This document shows positions 11,260 through 23,310 of a stretch of 64,000 nt of DNA, piece by piece (positions within the stretch are counted from its first letter, which is position 1; the number at the start of each line of letters is the position of its first letter). The stretch is taken from positions 105,996,957 through 106,060,956 of the forward strand of contig NC_082689.1 in NCBI RefSeq assembly GCF_949987515.2, in the 5' to 3' direction. Under the pieces are notes generated by a model. It was not told where the DNA came from. It searched no databases and worked only from the letters and a program-made list of their open reading frames with translations. The translations under genes and the position numbers were made by a program. Source of the stretch: Delphinus delphis. Lineage: Eukaryota; Chordata; Mammalia; Artiodactyla; Delphinidae.

Positions 11260-11735
11260 TTCAAAGTCAAGAACACTGGAATCCTTGATTCCTTTTCCTC
11301 TCTCTTACCATGCATCAGAACCATCAGCAAATCCTGCCAGCTTTGCCTCCAGAATGTGTCCTCCATCGGTTTACTCCTCCCTGTGTATCCTGTCACCAGC
11401 CTAACTCAAGCTTCTGTCATCCCTTGCCTGGGCTGTTGGCAATGACATCCAAACTTATCTTTCTGTTTCCAACATGGCCACCCTACACTCTGTTCTCAAC
11501 ATATGATCAAGCACTCTTTTTTTAAAACATCGATTATATTAAGTGACCCATTTGCTCAAAACCCTTTAAGAACTTTGATCCCATTTAAAGTAAACACAAA
11601 GACCTTATCATGATCTAAAAGACCCTCAGAGATCTGGCCCCTGCCTGCCTTTTGGACCTGACTTATGTGCCCTTGCTCCCCCTTGCCTTCTTACTCAGAC
11701 GGGTCTCCTGTCCCAGGCATTCTCCCACCTCAGGG
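11260..11735 (+). mobile_element. L2 LINE fragment
   Basis: Follows the L2 3' region in order: CATCAGCAAATCCTGCCAGC, CTTGCCTGGGCTGTTGGCAA, a TCTCAACATATGATCAAGCA segment, ATTTGCTCAAAACCCTTTAA, a TGATCTAAAAGACCCTCAGA stretch, and CTGCCTTTTGGACCTGACTT. It is diverged and joins directly to the ancient L1 on the right. Confidence 0.75.
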
Positions 11736-12984
11736 TTGTTGTTGTTGTTTGTATTTTATTTTCTAAATATGAGAGTTTTCTGCAAGGGTTATCTACACAT
11801 TCATGAAGTTGTGCATTCATCCCTACTCTCTATGTCCAGAGCATCATCCCAAGCAGAAACTTTGTATCAATTAAATAATACTTCCCTACTACTTTCCTCC
11901 CCCAAGGATCTCACAATCTCTATTCTATCTTCTGCCTTTATGAAGTTACTACTTCTAGGTATCTCATATAAGTGGAATCATAAAATATTTATCCTTTTGT
12001 GTCTAACTTATTTCACCTGGCAATTTTTTCAAGGTTCATGTATGTCAGATCATGTATCAGAATTTTATACATTTTTAAGACTGAATAATATTCCATTGTA
12101 TGTGGATATCACATCTTGTTTATTCATTCATTGGTTGATGAGTATTTGGGTTGTTTCTAACTTTTGGCTGTTGTGAATAATGTTGCTATAGAGCACATAA
12201 GTATGTGATCAAGTCTCTGCTTTCAATTCCTTTGGGTATATACCTATAAGTGGAATTGCTGAATCATATGGTAATTCTATGTTTAACTTTTTGAAGAACA
12301 ACGAAACTGCAGCTGCACAAGGGGTTCAATTTCTTCATATCTTCATTAACTCTTATTATTTTCCATTTTGTTGATAATGGTTATCCTAAAGGGTATAACA
12401 TATTATAATATTGTGGTTTTTATTGTTATTTGTATTTACTTAATGACCAGTGATGCTAAGCATCTTATCCTGAGCTTATTGGTCATTTGCGTATCTTCTT
12501 TAGATAAATATCTATTTAAATACTTTGCCTATTCTTAATTTGGATTATTTGTTCTTCATCATTGAGTTTTAGGATTTTTTACATAGTTTGGTTTATAACC
12601 TTTATAAAATAAGTGATCTGAAAATATTTTTTTCCATTCCACATGTAGTTTTTTGCCAATATTGATAGCGTACCTTGAGGCACAATTTTTTTTTTCTTTT
12701 TTAAAATTTTGATGACTTTTAGTTTATTATTTTCTCTTGTTGCTTGTGCTTTTGGTGTCATATCCAAGAAATCATTGCCAATTTCAATGTCATGAACATT
12801 TTCCCCTATGTTTAATTGTAAGAGTTTTATACTTTTACTTACACTTTGGTCTTTGATCTATTTTCAGTTAAGTTTTGTGTGTGCCATCATAGAAGGGTGC
12901 AAATTCACTTTTTACATGTTGATACCCAGTTTTCTAGGTTACCTTTTCCCCATTGAATGGTCTTGGCACCCTTGTTGAAAATCT

Positions 12985-13105
12985 TTCTTTTCCTTCCTTT
13001 TCTCCCTCCCTCACTCCGTTCCTCCCTCCCTCCCTTTTTTCTTCCCTTCCTTCCTCCCTCCCTCCCTTCCTTCCTTCCTTCCTTCCTTCCTTCTTTCTTT
13101 CTTTC
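12985..13105. repeat. (TTCC)n/(CCCT)n pyrimidine tract
   Basis: About 120 bp of nearly pure pyrimidine with tandem TTCC and CTCC units, ending in TTTC. It interrupts the ancient L1 ORF2. Confidence 0.92.
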
Positions 13106-14172
13106 GACTAATAGTTGCGGCTAAAAGTCTCAATACTATTTTGAACAGAAGTGGTTAAAGAGAGCATCCTTGTCTTGTTTCTGAACTTGGGGAAAGCTTT
13201 CACCTCTCACCATTGTACATGATATTGGCTGTTGACTTTTCATAGGTGATTTTTATCATGTTTAAGTAATTTCCTTCTACTCCTAGTATGTTGAGTATTT
13301 TTTTATATTTTAAAATTTTCTTTAAGGTTTTTTATTTCTTTATATTTTAGTTTTGATGGATTGTGTTCTTCTAGGAATTTGTCTGTTTCGTCTTGGTTAT
13401 CCAATTTGTTGGAGTAGATTTGTTGATGGTACACTCTTATAATCGTTTTTATTTCTGTGAGTTCAGGATGGCTGTACTCATATTCACTTCTGATTTTAAA
13501 AGTTTGAGTCCTCTCTCTTTTTTAGTCAATCTGTTTTTTAAATATTGTTGATCTCTTCAAAGAAACAACTTTGGTTTCATTGATTTTTCTCTATTTTCTA
13601 TTATTTATTTTAAAGATCTTGCTCTAAACCTATTCTTTCTTCTGCTAGTTTTGGGTTTAATTAGCTCTTCTATTTCTAGTTCACTATGGTATAAATTTAG
13701 GTTTAACTTATGCATTTACAGATATAAATATTCTTCTTGTCACTGCTTTCACTGCATTCCATAAGTTTTGGTGTGCTGTGACTTCACTTTCATTTGTCTC
13801 CAGGTATATGATAATTTTTATTGTTTTTTTCTTTGACTAATTGGTTATTTTAGGTGTGTTGTTTAATTTCCATATATTTGTGACTTGTCCAGTTTTCTTC
13901 TGTTATTGAGTTTTGGCTTCATTTCATTGTGGTCACAAAAGATACCTTTTAAGATTTCAGTCTTTTACAAATTTTTGAGACTTATTTTGTGGCCTAACAT
14001 AAGCTCCATCTGGAGAATGTTTACAGTGCACTTTAAAAAAGAAAGTTGGGTGGATTATTCTATATATGTCTGCTAGGTCTACTTTGTTTATAATTGTGTT
14101 CAATCCTCTTTTTCCGTACTGGTATTCTGTCTAGGTGTTCTATCCATTATGGAAACTTGTGCATTGAAGTTT

Positions 14173-14427
14173 CTAACTATTACTGTAGAACTGTCTATTT
14201 CTCCCTTCCATTCTATCAATGTTTACTTCATGGATTTTGGGGCTCTGACATCTGACATATATGTTTGTTTCATCTTCTTGGTGAATTGACCCTTTTATCA
14301 ATGCATAATATCTTTTTTCCTTCTTTAAAAATGTTTTAATGTAAAATCTATTTTGTCTGATAGCCACCACAGCTATCTTTTTGTGATTATTTGCAGGGAA
14401 TATATTTTTTAATCCTTTCACCTTCAT
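14173..14427 (-). pseudogene. Ancient L1 ORF2 endonuclease remnant
   Basis: An 84-codon open piece. GLKNIFPANNHKKIAVVAI aligns to the GWKKIFHANGNQKKAGVAI segment of the younger L1 endonucleases in this window, and ALIKGSIHQEDETNIYV aligns to IMIKGSIQEEDITIVNIYA. It is a fossil in the same strand and order as the surrounding ancient L1. Confidence 0.75.
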
Positions 14428-16639
14428 CCTATTTGATCTATTCAGATCTATTTAGATTTATTTAGAACTAAAACACTTTCTTGTAGACAGAAGATAGTTG
14501 GATCGTGAATATTTGTCTATTCTACCAATTTTTGCATTTTCATTGTAAAAAAATACATTTCCATTTTAAGCAATTACTGATACAGAATAAATGACTTCTG
14601 CCATTTTACTATTTGTTTTATGTATGTTTTATAGCTTTTGTCCTTTAACTCCATTACTGCCTCTTCTCATGTTTAGTTGTTTCTTACAATGATACATTTT
14701 GATTCCCTTCTTATTTCATTCTGTGGATATTCTATAGATATTTTATTTCTGGGTAGTACGGGGATGACATGACATCTTAAAATTATAACAATCTATTTTG
14801 AATTGATGCCAACTTAACTTCAATTGCATACAAAAACTGTACTCCTGTTCAGCTACTTCCCCATCCCTTTGTGTTACTGATTTCACAAATTACATTTTTA
14901 TACATTGTGCACCTGATAACATTGATTTATAATTATTTTACATATTTGTATTTTAAATTCTATAATAAATAAAAAATGAGGTTACAAAACAAAATTGCAA
15001 TAATCACTTTTTCATTTGCCCATGTATTTACCTTTACCATAGATCTTTATATCTTTAGATGGATTTGAGTTATTGTGTAGCATCCTTTCATGATGTAGCT
15101 TGTGTAGCTGATAGGCTAGGTCTTGTGGTGTTGAACTCAGTCAGCTTTTATCTGGAATTATCTTAATTTCTCCTTTGTTTTTGAAGGACAGTTTTGTTGG
15201 ATATAGAGTTTTCAATGACAGACCTTTTCTTAGCACTTTAAGTACATTATCCCACTGCCTTCTAGCCTCCAAGTTTTCTGATGAGAAATTGACTGAAAAA
15301 ATCATTGACAACCCCTTGTATTTGAGTCACTTTTCTCTTGCTGCTTTCAAGATTCTCTCTTCATCTTTAGTGTTTGACAATAATGTATCTTGGGTTATAA
15401 TGTATCTTGGTGTGGGTATCTTTGAGTTTATTCTAGGTGGAATTTGTTGACCTTGTTGACTTTGTAAAATTTAGCCTTTCATAAAATTTAGGAAGTTTTC
15501 AGCCATTATGTCTTCAAATATTCTTCTGTCCCTTTATCTCTGTTTCCCTTTTGGGATTCCCACAATGTGTATTGGTCTGCTCTATGGGATTTTACAAGTC
15601 ATACAGCCTTTCTTCACTTTTCTTCATTATTTTCTCTTTCTGTTCCTCAGATGTGGCAGTTTCATTTGTCATTCTACTTTAATATTTGTTTCCTTCTCTC
15701 AGTTTCTCTAATCTTCTTCTGAACTCCTCTTGTGTAATTTCCATTTCAGTTATTGTGCTTTTTAGCTCCAGAATTACATTTTAGCTCCTTTTAATAATAT
15801 ATATATATCTTTATTAATATTATCATTTTGTTTATACATTTTTCTGTCTTTGCCCATGTCTTTCCTTAGTGCTTTGAAGGCTTTTAAACAATTGTTTTGA
15901 AGTCTTTGTCTAGCAAGTCCAATATCTCAGTTTCTTCACATATATTATCTGTTGATTTATTCTGTTCCTTTGAATGAGCCAAGCTTTCTTATTTCTTTGT
16001 GCGCATTGTGATTTTATGTTGAAAACTGGACGCTGGAACCTTATAATGTGGTAACTCTACAGATCAGATTCTCCCTGTTCCCAAGGGTTTGCTGTTTGTT
16101 GACTATCATAGGGATCAGCCTGAGGTGAAAGTTTAAGGTCTTCTCAGGTTTCTTCTGAGCCTATGATTCTTTCTCAGCACTTAACAGTGCCTTTATAAAA
16201 TCCCTATGCACGTTGTTATTTTTGAATGTCCACTAAAACATATATAGCTCCTTGAGATCTTCTGGAAGCCACTTCAGTTGGTGTGGGTTGACACAGCGGC
16301 AGTCATCCTCTGTATCTGCACCCCTGTGATCAGAAGCAGGAGTCTGCAATTCAGCACAGAACTCCAACATTTAGAGGACATGGTGCTTATTGCCCATGCT
16401 ACCTCCAGCAAGCCATGCCAGAAACATGATGCCCATCCCCACAGATGTCCGCCACAAGCCTGTGGGGAAGGGGCTGAGTAGATGCTACCACTCTGAAGGC
16501 TCACATTGACCAGGCTCAACCACAGATTCCCATCCAGGCTTTCCTTAGAAACTGACAGTGCTCAAAGGAAATAAAGAGTTCCAAAACAGTCACTTTTGAC
16601 ACTTTCTGCCTGGATAATTGATGCTTATTTTGTTGGTTT

Positions 16640-16925
16640 GTTTGTTTTAATTTTTGAATTTTATTTAATTTATTTTTTTGTACAGCAGTTTCTTATTAGT
16701 TATCCATTTTATACATGTTAGTGTATATATGTCAATCCCAATCTCCCAATTCATCCCACCATCACCACCCCCCCCCCCACCACTTTCCCCCTTTGGGGTC
16801 CATACGTTTGTTCTCTACATCTGTGTCTGTATTTCTGCCCTGCAAACTGGTTCATCTGTACCATTTTTGTAGGTTCCACGTATATATGTTAATGTACGAT
16901 ATTTGTCGATGTTTTTTTCAATGGT
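16640..16925 (-). mobile_element. 5'-truncated L1 3' fragment
   Basis: A T-rich left end followed by the complement of the L1 3' UTR: TTAGTTATCCATTTTATACA, TATATATGTCAATCCCAATC, a C-rich run at 16768-16779, CTGCAAACTGGTTCATCTGT. It matches the 3' end of L1-c (33700-33948) rather than L1-b, so it belongs to that 3' UTR type. Confidence 0.85.
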
Positions 16926-16979
16926 TCTGTATGGGAATGAGAACTTGTAGAGTCTTAGTCTGCCATTTTGCTTTTTGCT

Positions 16980-17280
16980 TACTTTTGAATTTATTCAGAT
17001 CTCTGTTCAATGTCATCTTAATGGAACTATCTTCCCTGAAACTTCTCTATAAAAAAATAACACTCTCCTTTGACATGCATGTTCTTTTGCTGCTTCATAT
17101 TTGTTTTTTCTCACATTCGTCCTACCATGTATATTTATCTGTTCATTGTCACCAATTTCTCTAAAATGAAAGTTTCATGCAGGCAAGGACATTTTATCCT
17201 CTTTCAACAGCATAGCTCAAAGACCAGAAGAGTGCCTGACTCTTCCTCGGCACTCAGGACAATTTTGCTGAATGATGATC
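16980..17280 (+). mobile_element. L2 LINE 3' fragment
   Basis: Diverged L2 end: TTCAATGTCATCTTAATGGA, AATGAAAGTTTCATGCAGGC, AAGGACATTTTATCCTC, and CAGAAGAGTGCCTGAC then ATTTTGCTGAATGATGAT. This is the usual L2 terminal order. Confidence 0.65.
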
Positions 17281-17450
17281 ATTGTTCACATGTGACACAT
17301 ACCTTTGCCTTTTTTGAAGTGCATGTGTTTAGGCAAAACAAGTTCTTTCTTTTTTTGTTTCTCTTTTCACTGTTTTTCACTTTCCATTTCACTCCTTCAC
17401 ATACACATTGATGAGTAAGTTTAATTCAGGGGTATTAGAGGCAGAGTCGA

Positions 17451-17453
<3 letters not shown>

Positions 17454-17487
<34 letters not shown>

Positions 17488-17530
17488 CTATCTATCTATC
17501 TATCTATCTATCTATATATATATATATATT
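17454..17530. repeat. (TA)n-(TCTA)n-(TA)n compound microsatellite
   Basis: TA repeat, a short AAATC break, about seven TCTA units, then TA again. It adjoins the SINE poly(T) run, so it probably grew from the SINE tail. Confidence 0.92.
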
Positions 17531-17734
17531 TTTTTTTTTTTTGCGGTACGCGGGCCTCTCACTGTTGTGGGCTCTCCCATTGCGGAGCACAGGCTCTGGA
17601 TGTGCAGGTTCAACAGCCATGGCTCACAGGCCCAGCTACTCCATGGCATGTGGGATCCTCCCGTACCAGGGCACGAACCTGTGTCCCCTGCATTGGCAGG
17701 CAGACTCTCAACCACTGTGCCACCAGGGAAGCCC
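17459..17734 (-). mobile_element. CHR-2-type SINE with microsatellite tail
   Basis: The complement starts GGGCTTCCCTGGTGGCACAG at 17734 and ends with a poly(A) (T run 17531-17542). This is followed by alternating TA and TAGA repeats. The flank GAAGATATAT occurs at 17449-17458 and again at 17735-17744, which I read as the target duplication. That places the whole microsatellite inside the insertion. Confidence 0.9.
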
Positions 17735-19151
17735 GAAGATATATTTTTAAATTTAATTTTGTGGGAATTATCAGTTGCTTGCTCATCAGTGAGTCAAGTT
17801 GATATTTAAACATCATTTGGCTTGACAAAACTTATCCTGAAACTCACACAAAATTTATACTAAACTAAAAGACATTAGAAACCCAAGAAAAAGATAAGGA
17901 AAGATCTGTGTGTTAAGGTAAATATTCAGTAGTGTTTGGCAGCACTGGCCAATATAATTTGAGGAAGAAGAAATGAGGTTTAAATGTTGGTAAGAGAAGG
18001 CTATCATTATTAATAGTTATCTATTAATATTCAAGACTACAAACTGTAAGCTATTAGAACTAATGAGTATTTAGTAAATTGCCAGGATATAAGATAAATC
18101 TTAGGAGAATCAAAAGCTCTCATTGAAATAATCAATTATAATTTTTAACTTCAAAAAGATGCAATTTATAATGAAGTTAAAATCAGCAGGGTTAACAAAT
18201 GTTAAAAATTACCTGTCAATAAAATTGAAAAGAAGATCTAAAGAACTATTAAATATAGTAAAGACAAAAAATAACTTAATAAACAGAAAAGTCATCATAC
18301 TTCTACATGAAAAATCTCAATGTTAAAGTATGTTAAATATTTCAAAATCTATAAATGTATGCACTTCACATTAAAATCTTTGTAGTATAATTTATGAAAT
18401 TTGTATGATTATTTATGTAAGAATATCTACATTTTCTTAATAGAATAATAAAGAGAATTGCATTTTCAAGTATTAACACACAGTATGAAGCTATGTTAAT
18501 TAAAATTGTGGGATATGATTCAAAACTGACAATTTTGTCAATAGAACAGATTAGAGAATCTAAAATATGTAGAATTAGCTGCATTATAATGGTGGCAGTT
18601 CTAATTAGTGGCAAGTAGATTGACTTTTCAATATGTGTCATTGGGATATTTGGCTAAATTTTTAGAAAAAATATTAATTCCTACCTTACCCATACTCAAA
18701 ATAAATGGTGGATGGATTTTAAAAATCAAATGTAAAAAATATAATCATAAAATCATCAAGAAAAATTTAGCAAATTGCACATTGAGCTTGAGGATAAGTA
18801 AGGCCTTAGCAAGTAAGACAAAATTTTAGAAACTATAAAAAAGATTAAGAGATTTGCCTATAAAAAAACTAAAAGAGCTGGGAAGTGAAAGGTACCATAA
18901 ATAAAATAAGAACCCATATACTGGAATAAAATACTTTCTGCTGGTACAGCTAATGGCTATGCAAATTAATATCTAAACTTATAAAATAATTCTGTCAATA
19001 AAAGAAGAAATACAAATAACCCAACAGGTAAGTCAACAAAGGATAAAATCTGACAATTCACAAAGTAAGACATTTATATGGTCAATGAATAGATGAAAAT
19101 ATGCCCAACTTTACTAGCAATTAAAGAAAAGCAAATTAAAATAGCAAAGTC

Positions 19152-19350
19152 GGGCTTCCCTGGTGGCGCAGTGGTGGAGAGTCCGCCTGCCAATGCAGGG
19201 GACACGGGTTTGTGCCCCAGTCCGGGAAGATCCCACATGCTGCGGAGCAGCTGGGCCCGTGAGCCATGGCCACTGAGCCTGCACGTCCGGAGCCTGTGCT
19301 CCGCAACGGGAGAGGCCACAACAGTGAGAGGCCTACATACAAAAAAAAAA
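19152..19350 (+). mobile_element. CHR-2-type SINE, locus A
   Basis: Starts GGGCTTCCCTGGTGGCGCAG, contains a B-box-like GGTTTGTGCCCCAG, and ends in 10 or more A residues. The 14-bp sequence AAAATAGCAAAGTC is present exactly at 19138-19151 and 19351-19364, a perfect target site duplication. The SINE therefore inserted into the ancient L1 here. It shares several variants with the SINE at 25943 (CCCCAGTCCGGG, CATGCTGCGG, GGCCACTGAG). Confidence 0.95.
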
Positions 19351-19355
19351 AAAAT

Positions 19356-19891
19356 AGCAAAGTCTATGCAGATTGGTAAGATTTTTCAGAGTTTGACAAT
19401 ATTGAGGGTTGCCATCAGGATGTGGAGATGGTGTCACTATTTTCACAAATTGTAGATACAAAGTGAAAATTAGTTCAGCCCCTTTGGGTTTTAGATGTGC
19501 ATAGCCTTTGACTCAGAAATTGTATTTTTCAGAGTTCATCTAGGGAAATATGTATGCACATGAACATGAATATGTGTGTGTGGTACCCCATTGTTTTGAA
19601 CAGTGAAATTGGAAATAATCTGTGAGAACAAACTGAGCACAGGAAAATAAATTATAATACAGCTGTTGTTAGGAATAATATGGAGTCATTAAGAGGAATG
19701 TATTGTCTGTATGTACTGACACAGAAATGTAGGTAAGCTTTAATATTAGAGTATAAAGCAGAGTGGTAGAGGTATACAAATACCAAGATCCCCTCTGTGC
19801 CTAGAACAAAGAAGTTCAGAAAGATGTTCTCCTATTAACAGTAGTTACCTCTAAAATTAGTGTTTGAAGACAGGGAATAGGCTCGAGAGAA
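19356..19891 (+). repeat. Duplicated segment A (source copy)
   Basis: 536 bp of ancient L1 sequence directly after the SINE. It recurs at 26155-26690 with about 13 substitutions counted by eye and no indels. Beyond 19891 the two copies share nothing. This copy keeps both target duplications and continues into L1 3' UTR on the right, so it is the ancestral locus. Confidence 0.95.
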
Positions 19892-20105
19892 TAGAAAAGG
19901 AGCTGAAGAGAAATTATTATTTTCTCTCTGGATTTTTCTACATCATTCTTACCATAAGCAAGTATTTGTCCTATAATTAAAATGAAAAAGCTCACAAATT
20001 AAAAAACAATATGAACTAATGATAGGCATGTACTGAGTGTTAATAAAGGACAGAGGAGGTCTCAGAGTAGCAGACAAAAGTTCCCAGGGAAGTTGGTTTA
20101 AAGAT

Positions 20106-20207
20106 AATACATGTGGCTGATTCACTTCACTGAACAGCAGAAACTAACACAACATTGTAAAGCAACTATACTCCAATAAACAAATAATAAAAATAAAGAT
20201 AAAGAAC
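20106..20207 (+). mobile_element. L1 3' terminal fragment
   Basis: GCTGATTCACTTCACTGAAC, GCAGAAACTAACACAACATT, GTAAAGCAACTATACTCCAA and TAAA-rich tail. This is the last 100 bp of a standard cetartiodactyl L1, severely 5'-truncated. Confidence 0.85.
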
Positions 20208-20302
20208 CGGGAATTCCCTGGAGGTCCGGGGGTTAGGACTTTGTGTTTCCGCTGCAGGGGGCACGGGTTCAATCCCTGATCAGGGAAATAAGATCCCAAA
20301 TG
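20208..20302 (+). mobile_element. Partial CHR-type SINE
   Basis: The tRNA-like half only: GGGAATTCCCTGGAGGTCCG, GCAGGGGGCACGGGTTCAAT, CCCTGATCAGGGAAATAAGA. The tail is missing, so it is truncated or diverged at 3'. Confidence 0.8.
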
Positions 20303-23115
20303 CTTAATTACCTGTGGATATCCTAAGTTCCTACTTGCCTATATCCTTGCATTTTATCATACATTCCTGTATGACATTACAGAATTTGTCTGTGAGTGTG
20401 ATTCTGTTTGTGTGGGTTCATGAATTGAAGAATTAGAAAATTTCAAAAATATATTGCTTATTTATCACTTATTGTTTCAAGGCAGCAGTTAGGTAGAACC
20501 TCATAGCATTACCTCTTTAACCTGTGCCTCTTCAACTTAACTACTCTTGAGGACTGGTAATGTTTATTTGCAATGTAAATTATGGGTATAAAACAGCAAA
20601 GGAGTGATGTTTCCCCTAAATACGTAGCAATTTCAAAAACAGCTTTTGATCATTTTGGAAAAACTGAAATTCTTCTGTCTCCATTAAATGAGTGTATTTT
20701 TTTCCTCTAAGGCAACTAGGTAGTTGTAAGATTGTAAGACTGACTACCACCAGCTCTCCCCAGGTGTATTTATTGAATTTAATATTTTCATTTTGTTGCC
20801 AGAAATGTCGTAATTGTGGAGAATGGCAAGAGATAATAAAATATAGATAGAACCAGCCTAATCCTGTCATCCCTGGAAATGTTTTTCATACACCTTAAAT
20901 TTGGATCCTGGCTCCATTTCAGTCTGTTCAATGTTGATGGAACAATGAAATGCAGACCTTACTAGCCAAGGAAAATACTACTTCAATCATCAGGTAGGTG
21001 TGGCAGGCAGCCATACAGGAATTCAAACTCAATAAATCTAAAACTCCATACAAACAGTGAGACAGGGAGCCCCAGAACACTGCTGCCTTAGACAGCATGT
21101 TCATTTTGCCAATCACCGAAGGCAAGTTCAATGCTCTGCAGCTCTTGAGATAGCTGAGTACACGAGATTTTTCACTTATTTCAGATAGATCTAGCCTGGA
21201 AGTGTTATCTGTCTCTTACTCAGTTTCTGACCCAAACTGCTTTTCTTTAGTGTGAAAAGTAGTTGGCTTACAGTGACTTCTTTTTAGTTAAATATTTCTC
21301 AAAGTGCTAACATTTCAAATCCATGCAGTATCAGGAAAGATTATTTATCTTCCATATTTTAGAGACAGGACACTCCCACACATTAGAGTTTACATGGCTT
21401 GCCTAGAGTAATAACAGAAAGTTTTGTCTCATAGTCTGGAACTTTCTTTGGAACCACACTAGTTTACCCTAATGAAGTGTGAAGTCCCCAAAGCATTAAC
21501 AAACAGCAAAAAACAAAAGAATGAATTGAGAGAAAGGGGGACAGAGAAGGAAGGAAAAAAGCGTACTGGGGGAAAGGGAAAATGAGAAGAAAAATAAGAG
21601 GAAATTCGATCATAAATTTGAAACCAAAATGAAATAAATCCATTATTAGGTGCTGTTACAATAATAGAATATAAAAGCTCAGGCATCATTCTTTAATCCA
21701 TAATTAACTCCAGAAAACTGTACTGAGGACCCACGATGCTGGATAAAATAGATAACAAAAGAACCCCAAAATATAAGACTAAGATACAATCCACCCAACA
21801 AGGAAGACAAACAGCAAGACAGCAATTTTCTGTCCAATCAATGTCATCAAGCCTTTCCAAATAATTCAACTTAGTTTTTATAACATAAAAAAGTAAGAAG
21901 AAGAAGGGCAGAGAGGGGAGGCTGTGGGGAGGAGAGAGAGAGAGAGAAAGAGGAGGAAAGACATCTGTTCTTTAATGCACTCATTTGAAATTTGTTTATG
22001 GAACATTTAATTAAATTATGTAAAGCACGAAAGTTTTGGAAACAATCACATCCAATGAGAGGAGGATGGTTCAGCCATATTAGACAAGAACTTACTAGCA
22101 GGGAGTATTCAGGATTCTATTAACATCTGTCTGTAAGGTTTACAGAGTGTAGATTACTTCAGTGCATTATTAAGTTGAAGTCAGTTCAGAGAGCTTCTAT
22201 TGTAAATGACCGATAACAATCTGTTGTCTTTTCAGCACTCGCTTTCTGAAATTGTTCTGGAAGTGAACTCAGTTGGGAGGCATTCTTCTAAGTGATTTAA
22301 AATAATGGATTTAGAAACCTCAAATGTATGCCCGCTGTGAATAAACCCTCTTGTAAATCCAGAAAGGATTATTTTCTCCTGTAGATAAGATTCCTCATTG
22401 AGGGAAACCCCATCTTCTACCAGCCATTCAGGGTAATTCAGCAGCACCATCAGCACACAATTAGGATTGTAGGCTCTAGGTGGGGAATTCTTTCCTATGA
22501 TATCTGTAAGATGAGAACCAAGCTTTTTCATGCTTTTCTCCAACTTTAAGGCAATGTAGCTGAGTTAAATGCAAGATGAGTTGTCCAAAATTATTCTTGG
22601 ATCACAGGGCATTCTTGGTGATAGAAAACATAAATTTGATAGAAATTAGCTCAAAGCTTCCAAAGAAGGAGGTAAAAAAAACAATGTTTTCCAGAATCTG
22701 ATTACTATGGCCAAATATGTGTGCATTTGTGTCTACACCTGTATGTGTTCATGTGTGCATGTGTGTCTGGTCTTTTCTTTATAAAAGCCACTACTTAATA
22801 ATCCAAAGAAGCTAAGCAGTAATTGAGGAAAATAATCGTTTTACAAAATATTCATTAAATATTTGTTGAAATAAAAAGCTCATATATATACTTGCTGTTT
22901 GACTGAAACACAGCTTTCTAGCACATCAGTTTAAATAATTTGGACTTGATGCCCACCATTAATCCACAGGGAATATAACTGAAGGATAATAAACTTTAGG
23001 GAGACACATCTCCATTGGAAATATTTACCCTAGACCCTTCTTACTTTACTTCTATTGTTTTTTTTTCTTCTCCTATCCAGTCTCATCATGCATTTGAATG
23101 GAATTATTATTCAAT
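20303..23115. other. AT-rich DNA, nothing recognised
   Basis: About 2.8 kb without a recognised repeat or a plausible coding frame. It includes a short purine-rich run with GA repeats at 21895-21960. It may be unique sequence or very old repeats. Confidence 0.5.
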
Positions 23116-23119
23116 TACC

Positions 23120-23310
23120 AATCATTGAGCACTAACTACTGTACTGAGTAGTTGAATAATACATATGCCTTTGAATTTTAAAGAATTTTGAGACACCTCA
23201 TTTTCTAGTTGAGGGGGAAAAAAAGCAACTTGTCTGATGTTACACACAATCACAGCTGGAACCAATATCCTCCTAACTCCAAAACCCATGGTTTCCCAGG
23301 TCGATCCTTA
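23120..23310 (-). repeat. MIR remnant
   Basis: Reverse MIR order: ATTGAGCACTAACTACTGTA, then CTCATTTTCTAGTTGAGG, GCAACTTGTCTGATGTTACA, CACAGCTGGAACCAATATCC, CTAACTCCAAAACCCATG. Confidence 0.65.

Larger units (their letters stand above)
11740..16620 (-). mobile_element. Ancient L1 (L1M type), about 4.9 kb, with 5' UTR
   Basis: A highly diverged L1 in reverse. From left to right: the ORF2 C-terminal region (complement of the usual ATAAGTGGAATCATA and ATTCCATTGTATGTGGATA segments, 11970-12110), the middle of ORF2 with the tract at 12985-13105, reverse transcriptase and linker remnants (13110-13950), an endonuclease remnant (14427-14173), ORF1 (about 15030-15780), and an old 5' leader to about 16620. 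Several internal deletions must exist because the total is short for the parts present. No usable ORF remains. Confidence 0.8.
17880..20000 (+). mobile_element. Ancient L1 3' region (locus A host)
   Basis: A diverged L1 in plus orientation. It shows ORF2 C-terminal text (AATACAAATAACCCAACAGG near 19010, AATATGCCCAACTTTACTAG near 19098, AAGAAAAGCAAATTAAAATA near 19125). This resumes after the SINE with TTTGACAATATTGAGGG, TTTGACTCAGAAATTG, GGAATAATATGGAGTCATTA and a 3' UTR. The left boundary is uncertain; before about 18300 the match is weak. No frame is open. Confidence 0.6.

Noticed and set aside
11652..12176. 174-codon plus-strand frame as a gene
   Set aside because: It runs across the L2 fragment and the antisense of the ancient L1; no codon bias or motif supports it.
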